The notes: generated from the letters alone by a model not told the origin. 64,000 nucleotides of DNA from Haloactinospora alba (GCF_006717075.1 NZ_VFQC01000001.1:3643501-3707500), one strand, 5' to 3'; counted from the first letter of the stretch, positions 8,471 through 17,457 are shown. Program-made: numbers and translations.

Positions 8471-9844
8471 TCAGGCGGGTTGGCGTTCCGGTTCGGGTGC
8501 GGTCCACAGGCGCAGCACCCTCGCCAGGACGTAGAGCACGGCGACTCCCGCCACGGCGACGCCTCCCACGGCCACGGGACCGTAGGTGGAGGCGAGCGCG
8601 GGAAGCAGGGCGGTCACCAACCCGCCGCCCAGGATGGGGCTGAAGAACGGCGCCCGCAGGGCGTAGGCCCGACCCGCGACCGTTCTCAGCTCCGGGTCGA
8701 CCGCCCGCAGCAGCATCAGGCCGACCGAGGCCACGGCGGCCAGGGTCCCGAAGTTGACGATCGCCTGCTCGAACCAGGCGGTGCGGAAGACCCGCGGTCC
8801 CGCCCAGGCGAAGAACCCGACCGTCACCAGCGCCGAGGCGAGCAGCAGGATCACCAGCGGGAGGGCGTTGTCGAGGATGACCGGGACGGCGATGGAGGCC
8901 ACGGCCGCCACCACCAGCACGTCCAGTGCCCACCCCTGGATCGTCCGCAGGGTGCGCGGGTCGACCGCGTCGCCGAGACGAGTCCGGGAGATCACGGCCT
9001 GCACGGCTCCCCCGCCGATCATGGCCAGCGGGAAGAGCGGCATTCCGGGTACGAGGAGCTCCAGCAGGTGCTGGAGGACCCAGCCGAAGAGTATGGCGAC
9101 GGCGATGAGGGCGCCGTGGAAGGCCAGGTTGTCGACGAGGTCCTTGTTCAGCGTCACGCTTCCCGAACTGGCCCGGTCGTCCCCGGGAACGATGTCGGAG
9201 CTCCGCTGCCCCTCCGGGGAACCGCCGCCGAGCTGGGTGAGGTGTCCGCGGCGCGCTCCCCAGTTGATCAGGACCATCCCCACGACGATCCCGAACACCA
9301 GGGCGAACGTGGCCGAGGCGAGCGCCAGGTCTCCCCCGCCGTTCCAGCCGAGGTCACCGTAGACGGCGCCCATCCCTCCCGCGGTTCCGTGACCGCCGGG
9401 CCAGCTCACCTCGATGATCGTGCCGAACATGGGGTCGGCGCCCAGGAAGGGGGTGAGCAGTATCCCGCCGAGGAGCAGCGGAACACCGATCAGCAGCAGG
9501 TCGCCCATGTAGCCGAACAGCAGCTGCGGGGCGACGAGCTGGTACGTTTCCCGCACGCGTGGCAGCCGCACCCCCAGGAGCATCGGCGCGAACACCACGG
9601 TGATGAGGGTTCCGGGGAAGGTGGCCCACGTGTCGACCATGCCCTGCGGGAAGAGTCCCAGGCCGTGGGGGCCCAGCACCGCCCCCAGGACACCTCCGAT
9701 CAGCGCGGCGGGCAGGAACAGGCGCCGCAGGAAACCGAGGCCGAGGCGCAGGAGCACGCCGGCCAGGAGGAGGGCCCCGAGTGCGGCCACGGAGAACAGA
9801 AGCGTGGTGACAGCGTCGTCGCTGACCTCTCCGGTGGGAAACAT
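8471..9844 (-). CDS. GltS-type sodium/glutamate symporter family protein
   Basis: The 457-residue polytopic membrane protein has about 11-12 hydrophobic segments arranged in two halves. The first half contains LPAALIGGVLGAVLGPHGLGLF and the re-entrant-type motif PGGHGTAGGMG near residue 150; the second has another glycine-rich loop (PLAMIGGGAVQAVI). These are features of the ESS/GltS family that imports glutamate with sodium. It is the second gene of a unit with the FAD oxidase 45 bp upstream and opposite an RpiR regulator. The pairing suggests uptake of an amino acid or related acid that the oxidase then deaminates. The exact substrate is inference. Confidence 0.8.
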   Translation of the reverse strand: MFPTGEVSDDAVTTLLFSVAALGALLLAGVLLRLGLGFLRRLFLPAALIGGVLGAVLGPHGLGLFPQGMVDTWATFPGTLITVVFAPMLLGVRLPRVRETYQLVAPQLLFGYMGDLLLIGVPLLLGGILLTPFLGADPMFGTIIEVSWPGGHGTAGGMGAVYGDLGWNGGGDLALASATFALVFGIVVGMVLINWGARRGHLTQLGGGSPEGQRSSDIVPGDDRASSGSVTLNKDLVDNLAFHGALIAVAILFGWVLQHLLELLVPGMPLFPLAMIGGGAVQAVISRTRLGDAVDPRTLRTIQGWALDVLVVAAVASIAVPVILDNALPLVILLLASALVTVGFFAWAGPRVFRTAWFEQAIVNFGTLAAVASVGLMLLRAVDPELRTVAGRAYALRAPFFSPILGGGLVTALLPALASTYGPVAVGGVAVAGVAVLYVLARVLRLWTAPEPERQPA

Positions 9845-9889
9845 GGCGCTCCTTACGACGGGGGATGTCTACCGGTCGGGCCGGGAGGG

Positions 9890-11026
9890 TCAAAAACGGG
9901 CGTAGGAGAACGGAAGCAGGTGGTCGGGGCGGGAACCGGTGCACACCCACTGCGCGAGGAGCTTGGCGACGGCGGGGGCGATGGCGAAGCCGTGCCCCGA
10001 CCAGCCGGTTCCGACGATGACGTTGCTCGTGCCGGGGACGGTGTCGACGACCGGTATCCCGTCGGCGCTGCACGACTCGGCGCGGCTCGCGTCGGCGGTC
10101 TCCAGGCGCGCGTCCCGCAGGTGGCGGAACACCTGGGCGGCGGTGCCGAGGTTGCCCTCCACACTGTCCTGGAGGAGTTCGCCGCGCCCCTGTTCGGCGT
10201 TCCACCGGCCGCGCCAACCGCCGCTGAGCATCACTCGGCCGTCCGGGAGGCGTTTGAGCGCCAGGGGACGGTGGTCGTGCCCGAGGAGGTGCCGGGGTGA
10301 TCCCCCCTCGCTTCCGGGGTTGAGGAGGAGGGCCTGGGGCAGGACCCGCCAGACGGGCAGCTCGGCGCCCGAGATCTCCCGCACGAGGGGGACGGCGCCG
10401 GTGTTGTTGAGCAGCAGCAGTGTCCCGCCGACGTCGACGGTCTCGCCGCTGTCGGTGACGACCGACGTCACCCGGTCCCCGTCCCGGTGCGCGTCCACCA
10501 CGGCGGTGCCCTCGCGCACGGTGGCGCCGTGGCGGCGGGCCGCCTCGGCCAGGCCCCGGGTCGTCGCCGTGTGGTCGGCGATCCCGTCCATGGGGCAGTA
10601 CAGGGCGGCCCGGACGTCGGCGCTCACGTCCGGTTCGAGTTCGCGTACCCGGCCCGTGTCGAGGACCTCGGTGGGGATTCCGAGGTTCCGTTGGACGTTG
10701 GCGTGCGCCTCCGCCGCGACGGTGCCTCCCGTGGTCCCCGTGGTCTCCCGTTCGATGAGGTTGAGCCCACCGGTGCGTTCGTAGCCGGTCGGGGTACCGA
10801 GCTCCTCGGCCAGACGCGGCCAGATGTCGTAGGCGGCCCGCATGAGCGGGATCTCCCGGAGGTCGCGCCGGTTGGCCCGCACCCCGCGCTTCCCGAAACC
10901 GCCCGAGGCCCCGCTGGCGACCGTGGCGGCCTCGAGGAGGTGGACGTCCGCCCCCTGCCGCGCCAGGTACCAGGCGGTCGCGCATCCGTGGATGCCGCCG
11001 CCGACGATTACCACGCGTTCTCTCAT
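9890..11026 (-). CDS. FAD-dependent amino-acid or amine oxidase (DAO family)
   Basis: The protein has 378 residues. It begins with the dinucleotide motif VVIVGGGIHGCATAWYLARQGADVHLLE and has the DAO-family C-terminal GWSGHGFAIAPAVAKLLAQWV, which closes the FAD site. The central VDTVPGTSNVIVGTG region is also typical of glycine/sarcosine/D-amino-acid oxidases and of FAD dehydrogenases such as DadA. There is no signal peptide, so it acts in the cytosol. It is followed by the GltS-type symporter and faces an RpiR regulator. Together they look like an import-and-oxidise unit for an amino acid or N-methyl amino acid; which one is not visible. Confidence 0.85.
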   Translation of the reverse strand: MRERVVIVGGGIHGCATAWYLARQGADVHLLEAATVASGASGGFGKRGVRANRRDLREIPLMRAAYDIWPRLAEELGTPTGYERTGGLNLIERETTGTTGGTVAAEAHANVQRNLGIPTEVLDTGRVRELEPDVSADVRAALYCPMDGIADHTATTRGLAEAARRHGATVREGTAVVDAHRDGDRVTSVVTDSGETVDVGGTLLLLNNTGAVPLVREISGAELPVWRVLPQALLLNPGSEGGSPRHLLGHDHRPLALKRLPDGRVMLSGGWRGRWNAEQGRGELLQDSVEGNLGTAAQVFRHLRDARLETADASRAESCSADGIPVVDTVPGTSNVIVGTGWSGHGFAIAPAVAKLLAQWVCTGSRPDHLLPFSYARF

Positions 11027-11066
11027 CTGGTTGGCTCCTGTAGTGCGACCTGATTCACCCTTGAAC

Positions 11067-11094
11067 GTAGTGTCTACTACATTGATTGGTCAAT
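11067..11094. promoter_or_regulatory. Paired inverted repeats in the FAD oxidase/RpiR intergenic region
   Basis: Two adjacent dyads fill this 28-bp segment: GTAGTGTCTACTAC (GTAGT/ACTAC arms) and ATTGA-TTGG-TCAAT (perfect 5-bp arms). It lies in the 74-bp gap between the divergent oxidase and RpiR genes, upstream of the regulator's ATG at 11101, and is a good candidate operator for both. A TTG at 11086 inside it could also start the regulator. Confidence 0.55.
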
Positions 11095-11100
11095 AAAGAA

Positions 11101-12015
11101 ATGAACACTTCTTCCTCGGAGGGTGGTTTCCGCTCCCGGGTAGCCGAGGCCACGGAGCGGCTGTCTCCCCGGGAGCGCGACATCACGGACTTCATGCTCA
11201 ACAACCCGGCCGACGCGGTGACGGCGTCGGCCGCGGAGCTGGCCCGGATGACCGGGGCCAGCGACGCGACCGTGGTGCGCACGGCCCGGTCCCTGGGGTA
11301 CGGCGGGCTCCGGGAGCTCAAACAGGCCCTGCTGGAGATGATCACCCTGCGCCGCGACCCGGCGCTGGTGCTGGACCAGCGGCTGGAACAGATCGAGAAC
11401 GGCGGTGTGCTGCAGCACGTGGTCCGCGACAGCGCCGGCCTCACGGGGGAGGTACCGGCCGCGCTCGACGACGGCGCCTGGCACACCGCCGTGGAGACCC
11501 TGGACACCACCGGCCGGGTGTGGTGCTACGGCATCGGCCCGGCGGGGCTGACCGCCCAGCACCTCGCGCTGGAACTCGTCCGGATCGGCAAGAGCGCCAC
11601 CGCCGTGAGCTCCACCGGTTTCCGGCTCGCCGACGACCTGCTCGACCTGGACGGAGGCGACACCGTCGTCGTCTTCGCCCCGCTGCGCATGTTCCGCGAG
11701 ACGGAGGTCGTCCTCGACCACGCCGACGGGGTCGGGGCTCCCGTGGTGGTTGTGACCGAGGCACTGGCGCCACTGCTCCGCGACCGGGTGCGGGCGCTCC
11801 TCACCACTCCCCCCTCCACCACCGGGGCCGCCAGCGAGAACCTCGCCGGGCTCCTCCTCGCGCACGCGCTGACGCTGGAGCTCGCCGCCCGGGACCGCAG
11901 CGGATCGGTCACCGCGCGGCAGCGCCTCAACCAGCTGCGCCACGACATCGCCGGGGACGGCATCGACACCCCGGTGGTGGAGGACCGGACCTCCCCACCG
12001 GACCACCAGGGTTAG
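11101..12015 (+). CDS. MurR/RpiR-family transcriptional regulator
   Basis: The protein has 304 residues from ATG 11101 (or 309 from TTG 11086). The N-terminal HTH_6 domain contains LSPRERDITDFMLNNPADAVTASAAELARMTGASDATVVRTARSLGYGGLRELK. A SIS phosphosugar-binding domain follows from about residue 130, with WCYGIGPAGLTAQHLALELVRIGKS and DTVVVFAPLR. RpiR regulators sense sugar phosphates or amino-acid-related ligands and act as repressors or activators of neighbours. Here the divergent targets are an FAD oxidase and a GltS-type symporter, so the SIS domain may sense a non-sugar ligand. The gene converges with sorC-type gene 12031 with 15 bp between stops. Confidence 0.9.
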   Translation: MNTSSSEGGFRSRVAEATERLSPRERDITDFMLNNPADAVTASAAELARMTGASDATVVRTARSLGYGGLRELKQALLEMITLRRDPALVLDQRLEQIENGGVLQHVVRDSAGLTGEVPAALDDGAWHTAVETLDTTGRVWCYGIGPAGLTAQHLALELVRIGKSATAVSSTGFRLADDLLDLDGGDTVVVFAPLRMFRETEVVLDHADGVGAPVVVVTEALAPLLRDRVRALLTTPPSTTGAASENLAGLLLAHALTLELAARDRSGSVTARQRLNQLRHDIAGDGIDTPVVEDRTSPPDHQG

Positions 12016-12030
12016 GGCGGGTTCACCGGG

Positions 12031-13020
12031 TTACTCGCCCCGGCCCGCCAGCAGCACCTCGGCCACGGCGCTGTCGGTGACGAGTGTGGAGGCCAGACCG
12101 CTGCGCAGGGCCGAGCCGATGGCGTGGGCCTTGGCCACGTCCCCGGCTCCGGCCACGGCGACGACCTCGCCGGCGCGGCGCAGCTGCTCGGCGCGGACGC
12201 TGATGACGCGGGAGTCCAGGTCGGTGTGCACCTGCCGGCCGTGGGCGTCGAACAGTTGGGCGGAGATCTCCGCGCGCACGCCCTCGGCCGTGTAGCGGGA
12301 CCGCGCGTCGGCGTCCAGGGCCTGGTAGACGGTGGAGTTGCGCTCGTCCCAGCCGCCGATGGCGACCACCGCCGTGGTCAGCCGGTCGTACAGCGCGAAG
12401 GCGGCCGACAGCCCCGGGTCGGCGTGCAGGGTGGCGGCCGTGGCGGAGTCCGGCAGGATCAGGGGAGCGTAGATCGGGTAGGCGGGTCCGCCGGACAGGG
12501 CCGCGGCGCGGCGCACGGTCTCCACGGAGCCGCCCTCCTCGGCGTGCTCGGACAGCACGCCGTTGAGCTGGACCACGGTGCACCGCGGCAGACCGGCGAG
12601 CTGGGTCCCCATGATCTGCAGGGTCCGGCTCCAGGCCAGGCCCAGCACCTCGTCCGGTCGGACGATCTCACCCAGCAGCCGTGCCGCGGCCGCGCCCAGG
12701 TCGGCGCGGGTCTGCTCGGTGTCCGCGGACGCCGGTACCACGATCGCGCGGTTCAGCCCGTAGGCCTCGCACAGCCGGTCGGAGAGCTCGGCGTCCAGGT
12801 GGGCGGGCAGTCGGATGTCGATGTGCACGATCCCGTTGCTCCGCGCCGCCTCGAGAGCACGGGCGACCTTGAAGCGGCTCATGCCGAACTCGTCGGCGAT
12901 CTCCACCTTGGACCGCCCGTCCAGGTAGAACCTGCGGGCGATGGCCGCGAGCCGGACCAGCCCGGCGGGGCCGCCGGTCGCACCCGTCCCGTCCTGCACC
13001 TCACCACGCGGATCGCTCAT
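12031..13020 (-). CDS. SorC-family sugar-binding transcriptional regulator
   Basis: The protein has 329 residues. Its N-terminal HTH reads ARRFYLDGRSKVEIADEFGMSRFKVARALEAARSNGIVHIDI, the standard SorC/DeoR-like start. The remainder is the SorC effector domain with the conserved LGLAWSRTLQIMGTQL, VVQLNGVL and VAIGGWDERNS segments that bind phosphorylated sugars. It is divergent from a polyol-type dehydrogenase and ABC uptake genes, which it probably controls. A GCTCATATG motif overlaps its own start codon, and a longer copy lies before the dehydrogenase, suggesting autoregulation. Confidence 0.92.
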   Translation of the reverse strand: MSDPRGEVQDGTGATGGPAGLVRLAAIARRFYLDGRSKVEIADEFGMSRFKVARALEAARSNGIVHIDIRLPAHLDAELSDRLCEAYGLNRAIVVPASADTEQTRADLGAAAARLLGEIVRPDEVLGLAWSRTLQIMGTQLAGLPRCTVVQLNGVLSEHAEEGGSVETVRRAAALSGGPAYPIYAPLILPDSATAATLHADPGLSAAFALYDRLTTAVVAIGGWDERNSTVYQALDADARSRYTAEGVRAEISAQLFDAHGRQVHTDLDSRVISVRAEQLRRAGEVVAVAGAGDVAKAHAIGSALRSGLASTLVTDSAVAEVLLAGRGE

Positions 13021-13026
13021 ATGTGC
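13015..13026. promoter_or_regulatory. SorC operator half, overlapping its start codon
   Basis: GCTCATATGTGC matches the palindrome GCTCATATGAGC at 13110-13121 in 11 of 12 bases and includes the CAT complement of the SorC start codon. Binding here would block the regulator's own expression. Confidence 0.5.
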
Positions 13027-13104
13027 ACCATCCTACTCGGTTGGGCGGAACGCATTGACAGCGGGACACGCCCGGGTTTTCAATGCTCGGAACAAATGTG
13101 AAAA

Positions 13105-13127
13105 ACGTCGCTCATATGAGCAGACGT
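13105..13127. promoter_or_regulatory. Extended palindrome, probable SorC operator
   Basis: A perfect 12-bp palindrome GCTCATATGAGC (13110-13121) is framed by ACGTC and GACGT arms (13105-13109 and 13123-13127). It is the strongest dyad in the intergenic gap and lies about 50 bp before the dehydrogenase GTG start. Confidence 0.65.
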
Positions 13128-13175
13128 CGGAGTGTCCCCGCCCCGCCACCCCCGACCACCCGAGGAGCAGCACCC

Positions 13176-14183
13176 GTGCGAGCGGCCATCATCACCGAAC
13201 CCGGAACGGTCACCGTCGGTGAGCGACCCGACCCGGCACCCGCGCCCGACGGCGTCGTCATCCGCGTCGGAGCCTGCGGCGTCTGCGGAACCGACCTGCA
13301 CATCGCCGACGGCGAGTTCCCGCCCAGCCCCTACCCGCTGGTTCCGGGGCACGAGTTCGCCGGGTGGGTCGCCGGGGTGGGCGAGCGCGCCCCCGGCGGG
13401 TTGCGGCCCGGCGACCGGGTCGCCGTGGACCCGTCGCTGTTCTGCGGGTACTGCGAGTACTGCCGCGCCGGGCGCGGCAACCTGTGCGCCAACTGGGGCG
13501 CGGTCGGTGACACCGTCGACGGCGCCTTCGCCGAGTACGTCGCGGTCCCCGCGGCCAACTGCCACCGCGTGCCCGACACCATGACCATGCGCGAGGCTGC
13601 CCTGGTCGAGCCGCTGTCCTGCGCCGTGCACGGTGTGCGCCGCATCGGGGTCGAAGCCGGCGAGCGGTTCCTGCTCGTCGGGGCGGGCACCATGGGCCTG
13701 CTCCTGCAGCAACTGCTGCAGAACTCCGGCGCCGAGGTCACGGTGGTGGACCGCGTACCCGAACGGCTCGCCACCGCCGAGGAGCTGGGGGCCGCACACA
13801 CCGCCACCGACGCCGCCCGCACCGGCGGCGGGTTCGACGCCGCGGTCGACGCGACCGGCGCGCCCGCGGCCATCGAGGCGGCCCTCACCGCGCTGCGCCG
13901 CGGCGGGCGGCTGCTCGTCTTCGGCGTGGCCGCCGACGACGCCCGGATCTCCCTCTCCCCGTTCCGCATCTACAACGACGAGATCACCGTCGTCGGCTCG
14001 ATGGCGGTCCTGCACAGCTTCGGCACCGCCGTGACGCTGCTGTCCTCCGGCGCGGTGCGCACCGCGCCGCTGCTCAGCCACGCGCTGCCCCTGGAGAGCT
14101 TCCCCCGGGCACTGGGGCTGGTGCGGTCCGGCGCCGGGGTGAAGGTCCAGGTGACACCCGACGGCAACGAGACCGGCGCCTGA
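13176..14183 (+). CDS. Zinc-dependent alcohol/polyol dehydrogenase (MDR family)
   Basis: The protein has 335 residues from the GTG at 13176, preceded by CGAGGAG; the in-frame ATG at 13083 would add a proline-rich stretch across the operator and is rejected. Catalytic zinc ligands are visible in GACGVCGTDLH (Cys) and VPGHEFAGWV (His-Glu), and structural zinc ligands in LFCGYCEYCRAGRGNLC. The Rossmann motif is LVGAGTMGLLLQQLL near residue 165. This is the sorbitol/L-threonine dehydrogenase branch. Its position at the head of a sugar ABC operon controlled by a SorC regulator points to oxidation of an imported polyol. The cofactor is likely NAD. Confidence 0.9.
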   Translation: MRAAIITEPGTVTVGERPDPAPAPDGVVIRVGACGVCGTDLHIADGEFPPSPYPLVPGHEFAGWVAGVGERAPGGLRPGDRVAVDPSLFCGYCEYCRAGRGNLCANWGAVGDTVDGAFAEYVAVPAANCHRVPDTMTMREAALVEPLSCAVHGVRRIGVEAGERFLLVGAGTMGLLLQQLLQNSGAEVTVVDRVPERLATAEELGAAHTATDAARTGGGFDAAVDATGAPAAIEAALTALRRGGRLLVFGVAADDARISLSPFRIYNDEITVVGSMAVLHSFGTAVTLLSSGAVRTAPLLSHALPLESFPRALGLVRSGAGVKVQVTPDGNETGA

Positions 14184-14210
14184 GGGCGCCCGACCAGAGG
14201 AAGGGGCAGT

Positions 14211-15587
14211 GTGCGACCGATCCCCCGACCCGGCCGGCCCGCGGCTCTCCGCCTGGCGGCGGTAGCCGCCACCGGGCTGCTGCTGACCGGATGCGCCGGC
14301 GCCGACACCGCCACCACGGACGGCGACGACACCCGGCTCGTCGTCGCGATCGTGTCCAACCCGCAGATGCAGGACGCCATGTCCCTGGAGTCGGAGTTCC
14401 GGAAGCAGCACCCCGGCATCGAGGTCGACTTCGTGTCGCTTCCGGAGAACGAGGCGCGCGCCAAGATCACCACCTCGGTGGCCACCGGCGGCGGCGAGTT
14501 CGACGCGGTGATGATCAGCAACTACGAGACCCGCCAGTGGGCCGAGTACGGCTGGCTGGAGAACCTGCAGCCCCGCATCGACGCCAGCGAGGACTACGAC
14601 GCGCGGGACTTCATCCCCTCCATCCGCGAGGACCTGTCCTACGAGGGCGACATGTACTCCGTGCCGTTCTACGGCGAGTCCTCCTTCGTGGCCTACCGCG
14701 AGGACCTGTTCGAGCGGGCCGGCGTCGAGATGCCGGAGAACCCCACCTGGGACGAGATCGCCGAACTGGCCTCCGAGCTCGACGGGATCGAGCCCGGGGT
14801 CTCCGGCATCTGCATGCGGGGCCTCGCGGGGTGGGGAGAGATGCTCAGCCCCTTCAACAGCATCCTGCACACCTTCGGCGGCCGCTGGTACGACGAGGAC
14901 TGGAACGCCGAGCTCGACTCGCCCGAGTTCCAGCGGGCCGCCGACTTCTACGTCGACCTGGTCCGGGAGCACGGCCAACCCGGCGCGGCCAACAGCGGCT
15001 TCGGCGACTGCCTCAACCACTACGCCCAGGGGCGCGCCGCCATGTTCTACGACTCCACCTCCATGGTCAGCACCATCGAGGACGACAACGCCAGCACCGT
15101 CGCCGGCGAGAACGGCTACGCGCCGGCACCGGTCGCCGAGACCGACTACGGCGGCTGGCTCTACACCTGGACGCTGGGCATCCCCTCCACCTCCGAGCAT
15201 CCCGAGGAGGCCTGGGAGTTCCTGGAGTGGATGACCGACAAGGACTACGTCCGACTGGTCGGCGAGGAGTACGGCTGGCAGCGGGTGCCGCCGGGCAACC
15301 GGCTGTCCACCTTCGAGATCCCCGAGTACCGGGAGGCCGCGAGCGACTACGCCGACCCGATGCTGCGGGGCATCGAGGAGGCCGACCCCGGCGACCCCGG
15401 GACGCGGCCCGTTCCCTACGAGGGCATCGGGTTCCTCGCGATCCCCGAGTTCCAGGACCTGGGGACCCGGGTCAGCCAGCAGCTCAGCGCCGCCATCGCC
15501 GGCCAGGTGACCACCGAGGAGGCTCTGGCCCAGAGCCAGGAGTACGCCCGGACCGTGGGCGAGACCTACAGGGAGAACGAGCGATGA
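14211..15587 (+). CDS. ABC transporter sugar-binding lipoprotein (family 1)
   Basis: The protein has 458 residues from a GTG at 14211 with AGAGGAAGGGG before it. A lipoprotein signal peptide ends in LLLTGCAG, with Cys about residue 26 as the lipidation site. The mature protein has extracellular solute-binding family 1 features: ESEFRKQHPGIEVDFVSLPENEARAKI, YSVPFYGESSFVAYREDLFERAGVE, and PEEAWEFLEWMTDKD. It delivers a sugar or polyol to the two permeases that follow, with which it is translationally coupled (ATGA). Similarity in arrangement to polyol (SmoEFG/MtlEFG) systems fits the adjacent dehydrogenase, but the ligand is not shown by sequence. Confidence 0.92.
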   Translation: MRPIPRPGRPAALRLAAVAATGLLLTGCAGADTATTDGDDTRLVVAIVSNPQMQDAMSLESEFRKQHPGIEVDFVSLPENEARAKITTSVATGGGEFDAVMISNYETRQWAEYGWLENLQPRIDASEDYDARDFIPSIREDLSYEGDMYSVPFYGESSFVAYREDLFERAGVEMPENPTWDEIAELASELDGIEPGVSGICMRGLAGWGEMLSPFNSILHTFGGRWYDEDWNAELDSPEFQRAADFYVDLVREHGQPGAANSGFGDCLNHYAQGRAAMFYDSTSMVSTIEDDNASTVAGENGYAPAPVAETDYGGWLYTWTLGIPSTSEHPEEAWEFLEWMTDKDYVRLVGEEYGWQRVPPGNRLSTFEIPEYREAASDYADPMLRGIEEADPGDPGTRPVPYEGIGFLAIPEFQDLGTRVSQQLSAAIAGQVTTEEALAQSQEYARTVGETYRENER

Positions 15588-16510
15588 GCGCTGTTACGAC
15601 CCCACGGCGGCGCTCGGCGGCGACCGAGCGGGCGCGGGGCTGGAAACGCCGCGCGCCGCTGCTTCCCGCGCTGGTGTTCGTGCTGCTGGTGACGCAGCTT
15701 CCGTTCCTGGCCACGCTCGTGTACTCGCTGCGGTCCTGGAACCTGCTGCGCCCCGACTCCCGGATGTGGGTGGGGCTGGCCAACTACACCTCGGTCCTCA
15801 CCGACGCGCAGTTCCTCGGCGCCGCCCTCAACACCGTCCTCATCACGGCGTCCTGCGTGCTGGTGGCGATGGCCCTCGGCATCGGGCTGGCCCTGCTGCT
15901 GGACCGCGGGTTCGTCGGCCGCGGGGTGGTGCGCACCCTCGTCATCACCCCGTTCCTGGTCCTGCCCGTGGCCACCGCGCTGCTGTGGAAGCACATCATG
16001 TTCGAGCCGGTGTTCGGGCTGGTGAACTTCCTGCTGTCACCGTTCGGAGCCGGCGACGTCGACTGGATCTCGCAGTCACCGGTGTTCTCCGTCGTGGTGG
16101 CGCTGGTCTGGCAGTGGACACCGTTCATGACACTGCTGGTGCTCGCCGGGCTGCAGAGCCAGAGCCGCGACGTCCTGGAGGCGGGAGCGGCCGACGGCGC
16201 CTCCCGGTGGCAGATGTTCACCTGGATCACACTGCCGCACCTGCGCCGCTACATCGAACTGGGCGTCCTGCTCGGCTCGATCTACGTGGTCAACACCTTC
16301 GACACGATCTACATGATGACCCAGGGCGGTCCGGGGACCGCCAGCGCCAACCTGCCCTTCTACATCTACCAGCGCACCTTCCTGGGCTTCGACATCGGCC
16401 AGTCCGCCGCCATGGGCGTCGTGGTGGTCGTCGGCACCATCGTCGTCGCCCTCCTGGCGCTGCGGCTGATCTTCAGGACGTTCATGAGCACACAGGAGGC
16501 GGCAACGTGA
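15584..16510 (+). CDS. ABC sugar permease, MalF-like
   Basis: The protein has 308 residues and starts at the ATG overlapping the previous stop (ATGA). It has six predicted membrane segments after a short basic N-terminus. The EAA loop EAGAADGASRWQMFTWITLPHL at about residue 200 contacts the ATPase. The region near LPLV/PFLVLPVATALLWKHIMF and the QGGPGTASANLPFYIYQRTF periplasmic loop are typical of MalF/UgpA-type permeases. It works with the next gene as a heterodimer. No ATP-binding subunit is encoded in the operon, as is common in actinobacteria where one MsiK-type ATPase serves many importers. Confidence 0.93.
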   Translation: MSAVTTPRRRSAATERARGWKRRAPLLPALVFVLLVTQLPFLATLVYSLRSWNLLRPDSRMWVGLANYTSVLTDAQFLGAALNTVLITASCVLVAMALGIGLALLLDRGFVGRGVVRTLVITPFLVLPVATALLWKHIMFEPVFGLVNFLLSPFGAGDVDWISQSPVFSVVVALVWQWTPFMTLLVLAGLQSQSRDVLEAGAADGASRWQMFTWITLPHLRRYIELGVLLGSIYVVNTFDTIYMMTQGGPGTASANLPFYIYQRTFLGFDIGQSAAMGVVVVVGTIVVALLALRLIFRTFMSTQEAAT

Positions 16511-17415
16511 CGACCCACGTCTCCGGACACACCGGCACCCCCGGGGCCACTCCCCGGGCGGGCGCCCGCCGCGGCGCCGGCAGGACCCGCCGGCGCCGCG
16601 GCGGCGCCTCGCTGGGCGGATCGCTACTGACCCTGTTCACCTGGGCGGTCGGCCTCGTGTTCGTCTCGCCGGTGCTGTGGCTGGTACTCACGGCGTTCAA
16701 ACACGAGAACCAGGCGGCCACCGACCCGCCGACGGTGGTGTTCCGACCGACCCTGGACCGGTTCACCGCCGTCCTGGACGCCGACTTCCTGCCCTACCTC
16801 GGCAACTCCCTCATCGCGACACTCGCCTCGACCCTGCTGGTGCTCCTGCTGGGTCTTCCGGCGGCCTACGCGCTGTCGGTGGCGCCGGTCAAACGGACCA
16901 AGGACGTACTCTTCTTCTTCATCTCCACGAAGATGCTTCCCGTGGTGGCGGTGGTCGTACCGATCTACGTGGCCGCGGCGCGGCTGTCCATGCTGGACAA
17001 CATCTGGACGCTGGTGGTGCTCTACACCGCCATGAACCTGCCGATCGCGGTGTGGATGCTGCGTTCCTTCTTCCTGGAGGTTCCGGTGGCGATCGTGGAG
17101 GCCGCCCGGGTCGAGGGCGCGGGCCTGCCGCGGGTGCTGTGGTCGGTGATGCTGCCGGTGATGGCCCCCGGAATCGCCGCCACCGCCCTGATCTGCATGA
17201 TCTTCGCCTGGAACGAGTTCTTCTTCGCGGTGAACCTCACCGCCGCGCAGGCCGCCACCGTGCCCGTGTTCCTCACCGGGTTCATCACCAGTGAGGGCCT
17301 GTTCGTGGCGCAACTGTCCGCGGCGGCCGTGATGGCCTCGGTTCCCATCGTGGTGGTCGGCTGGTTCGCCCAGGGCCAGCTCGTGCGGGGCCTGTCCATG
17401 GGCGCGGTGAAGTAG
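16507..17415 (+). CDS. ABC sugar permease, MalG-like
   Basis: The protein has 302 residues and starts at the GTG overlapping the upstream TGA (GTGA). A basic cytosolic N-terminus is followed by six predicted membrane segments. The EAA motif EAARVEGAGLPRVLWSVMLPVMAPG is at about residue 200, and the family's conserved NEFFFAVNLT follows. It pairs with the MalF-like subunit. It is the last gene of the polyol-type operon; the next gene is convergent 42 bp away. Confidence 0.93.
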   Translation: MTTHVSGHTGTPGATPRAGARRGAGRTRRRRGGASLGGSLLTLFTWAVGLVFVSPVLWLVLTAFKHENQAATDPPTVVFRPTLDRFTAVLDADFLPYLGNSLIATLASTLLVLLLGLPAAYALSVAPVKRTKDVLFFFISTKMLPVVAVVVPIYVAAARLSMLDNIWTLVVLYTAMNLPIAVWMLRSFFLEVPVAIVEAARVEGAGLPRVLWSVMLPVMAPGIAATALICMIFAWNEFFFAVNLTAAQAATVPVFLTGFITSEGLFVAQLSAAAVMASVPIVVVGWFAQGQLVRGLSMGAVK

Positions 17416-17457
17416 CCCGCGGGCGTGTGGGCCCGGGGCGCGGTTGCCGTGGTGGGC

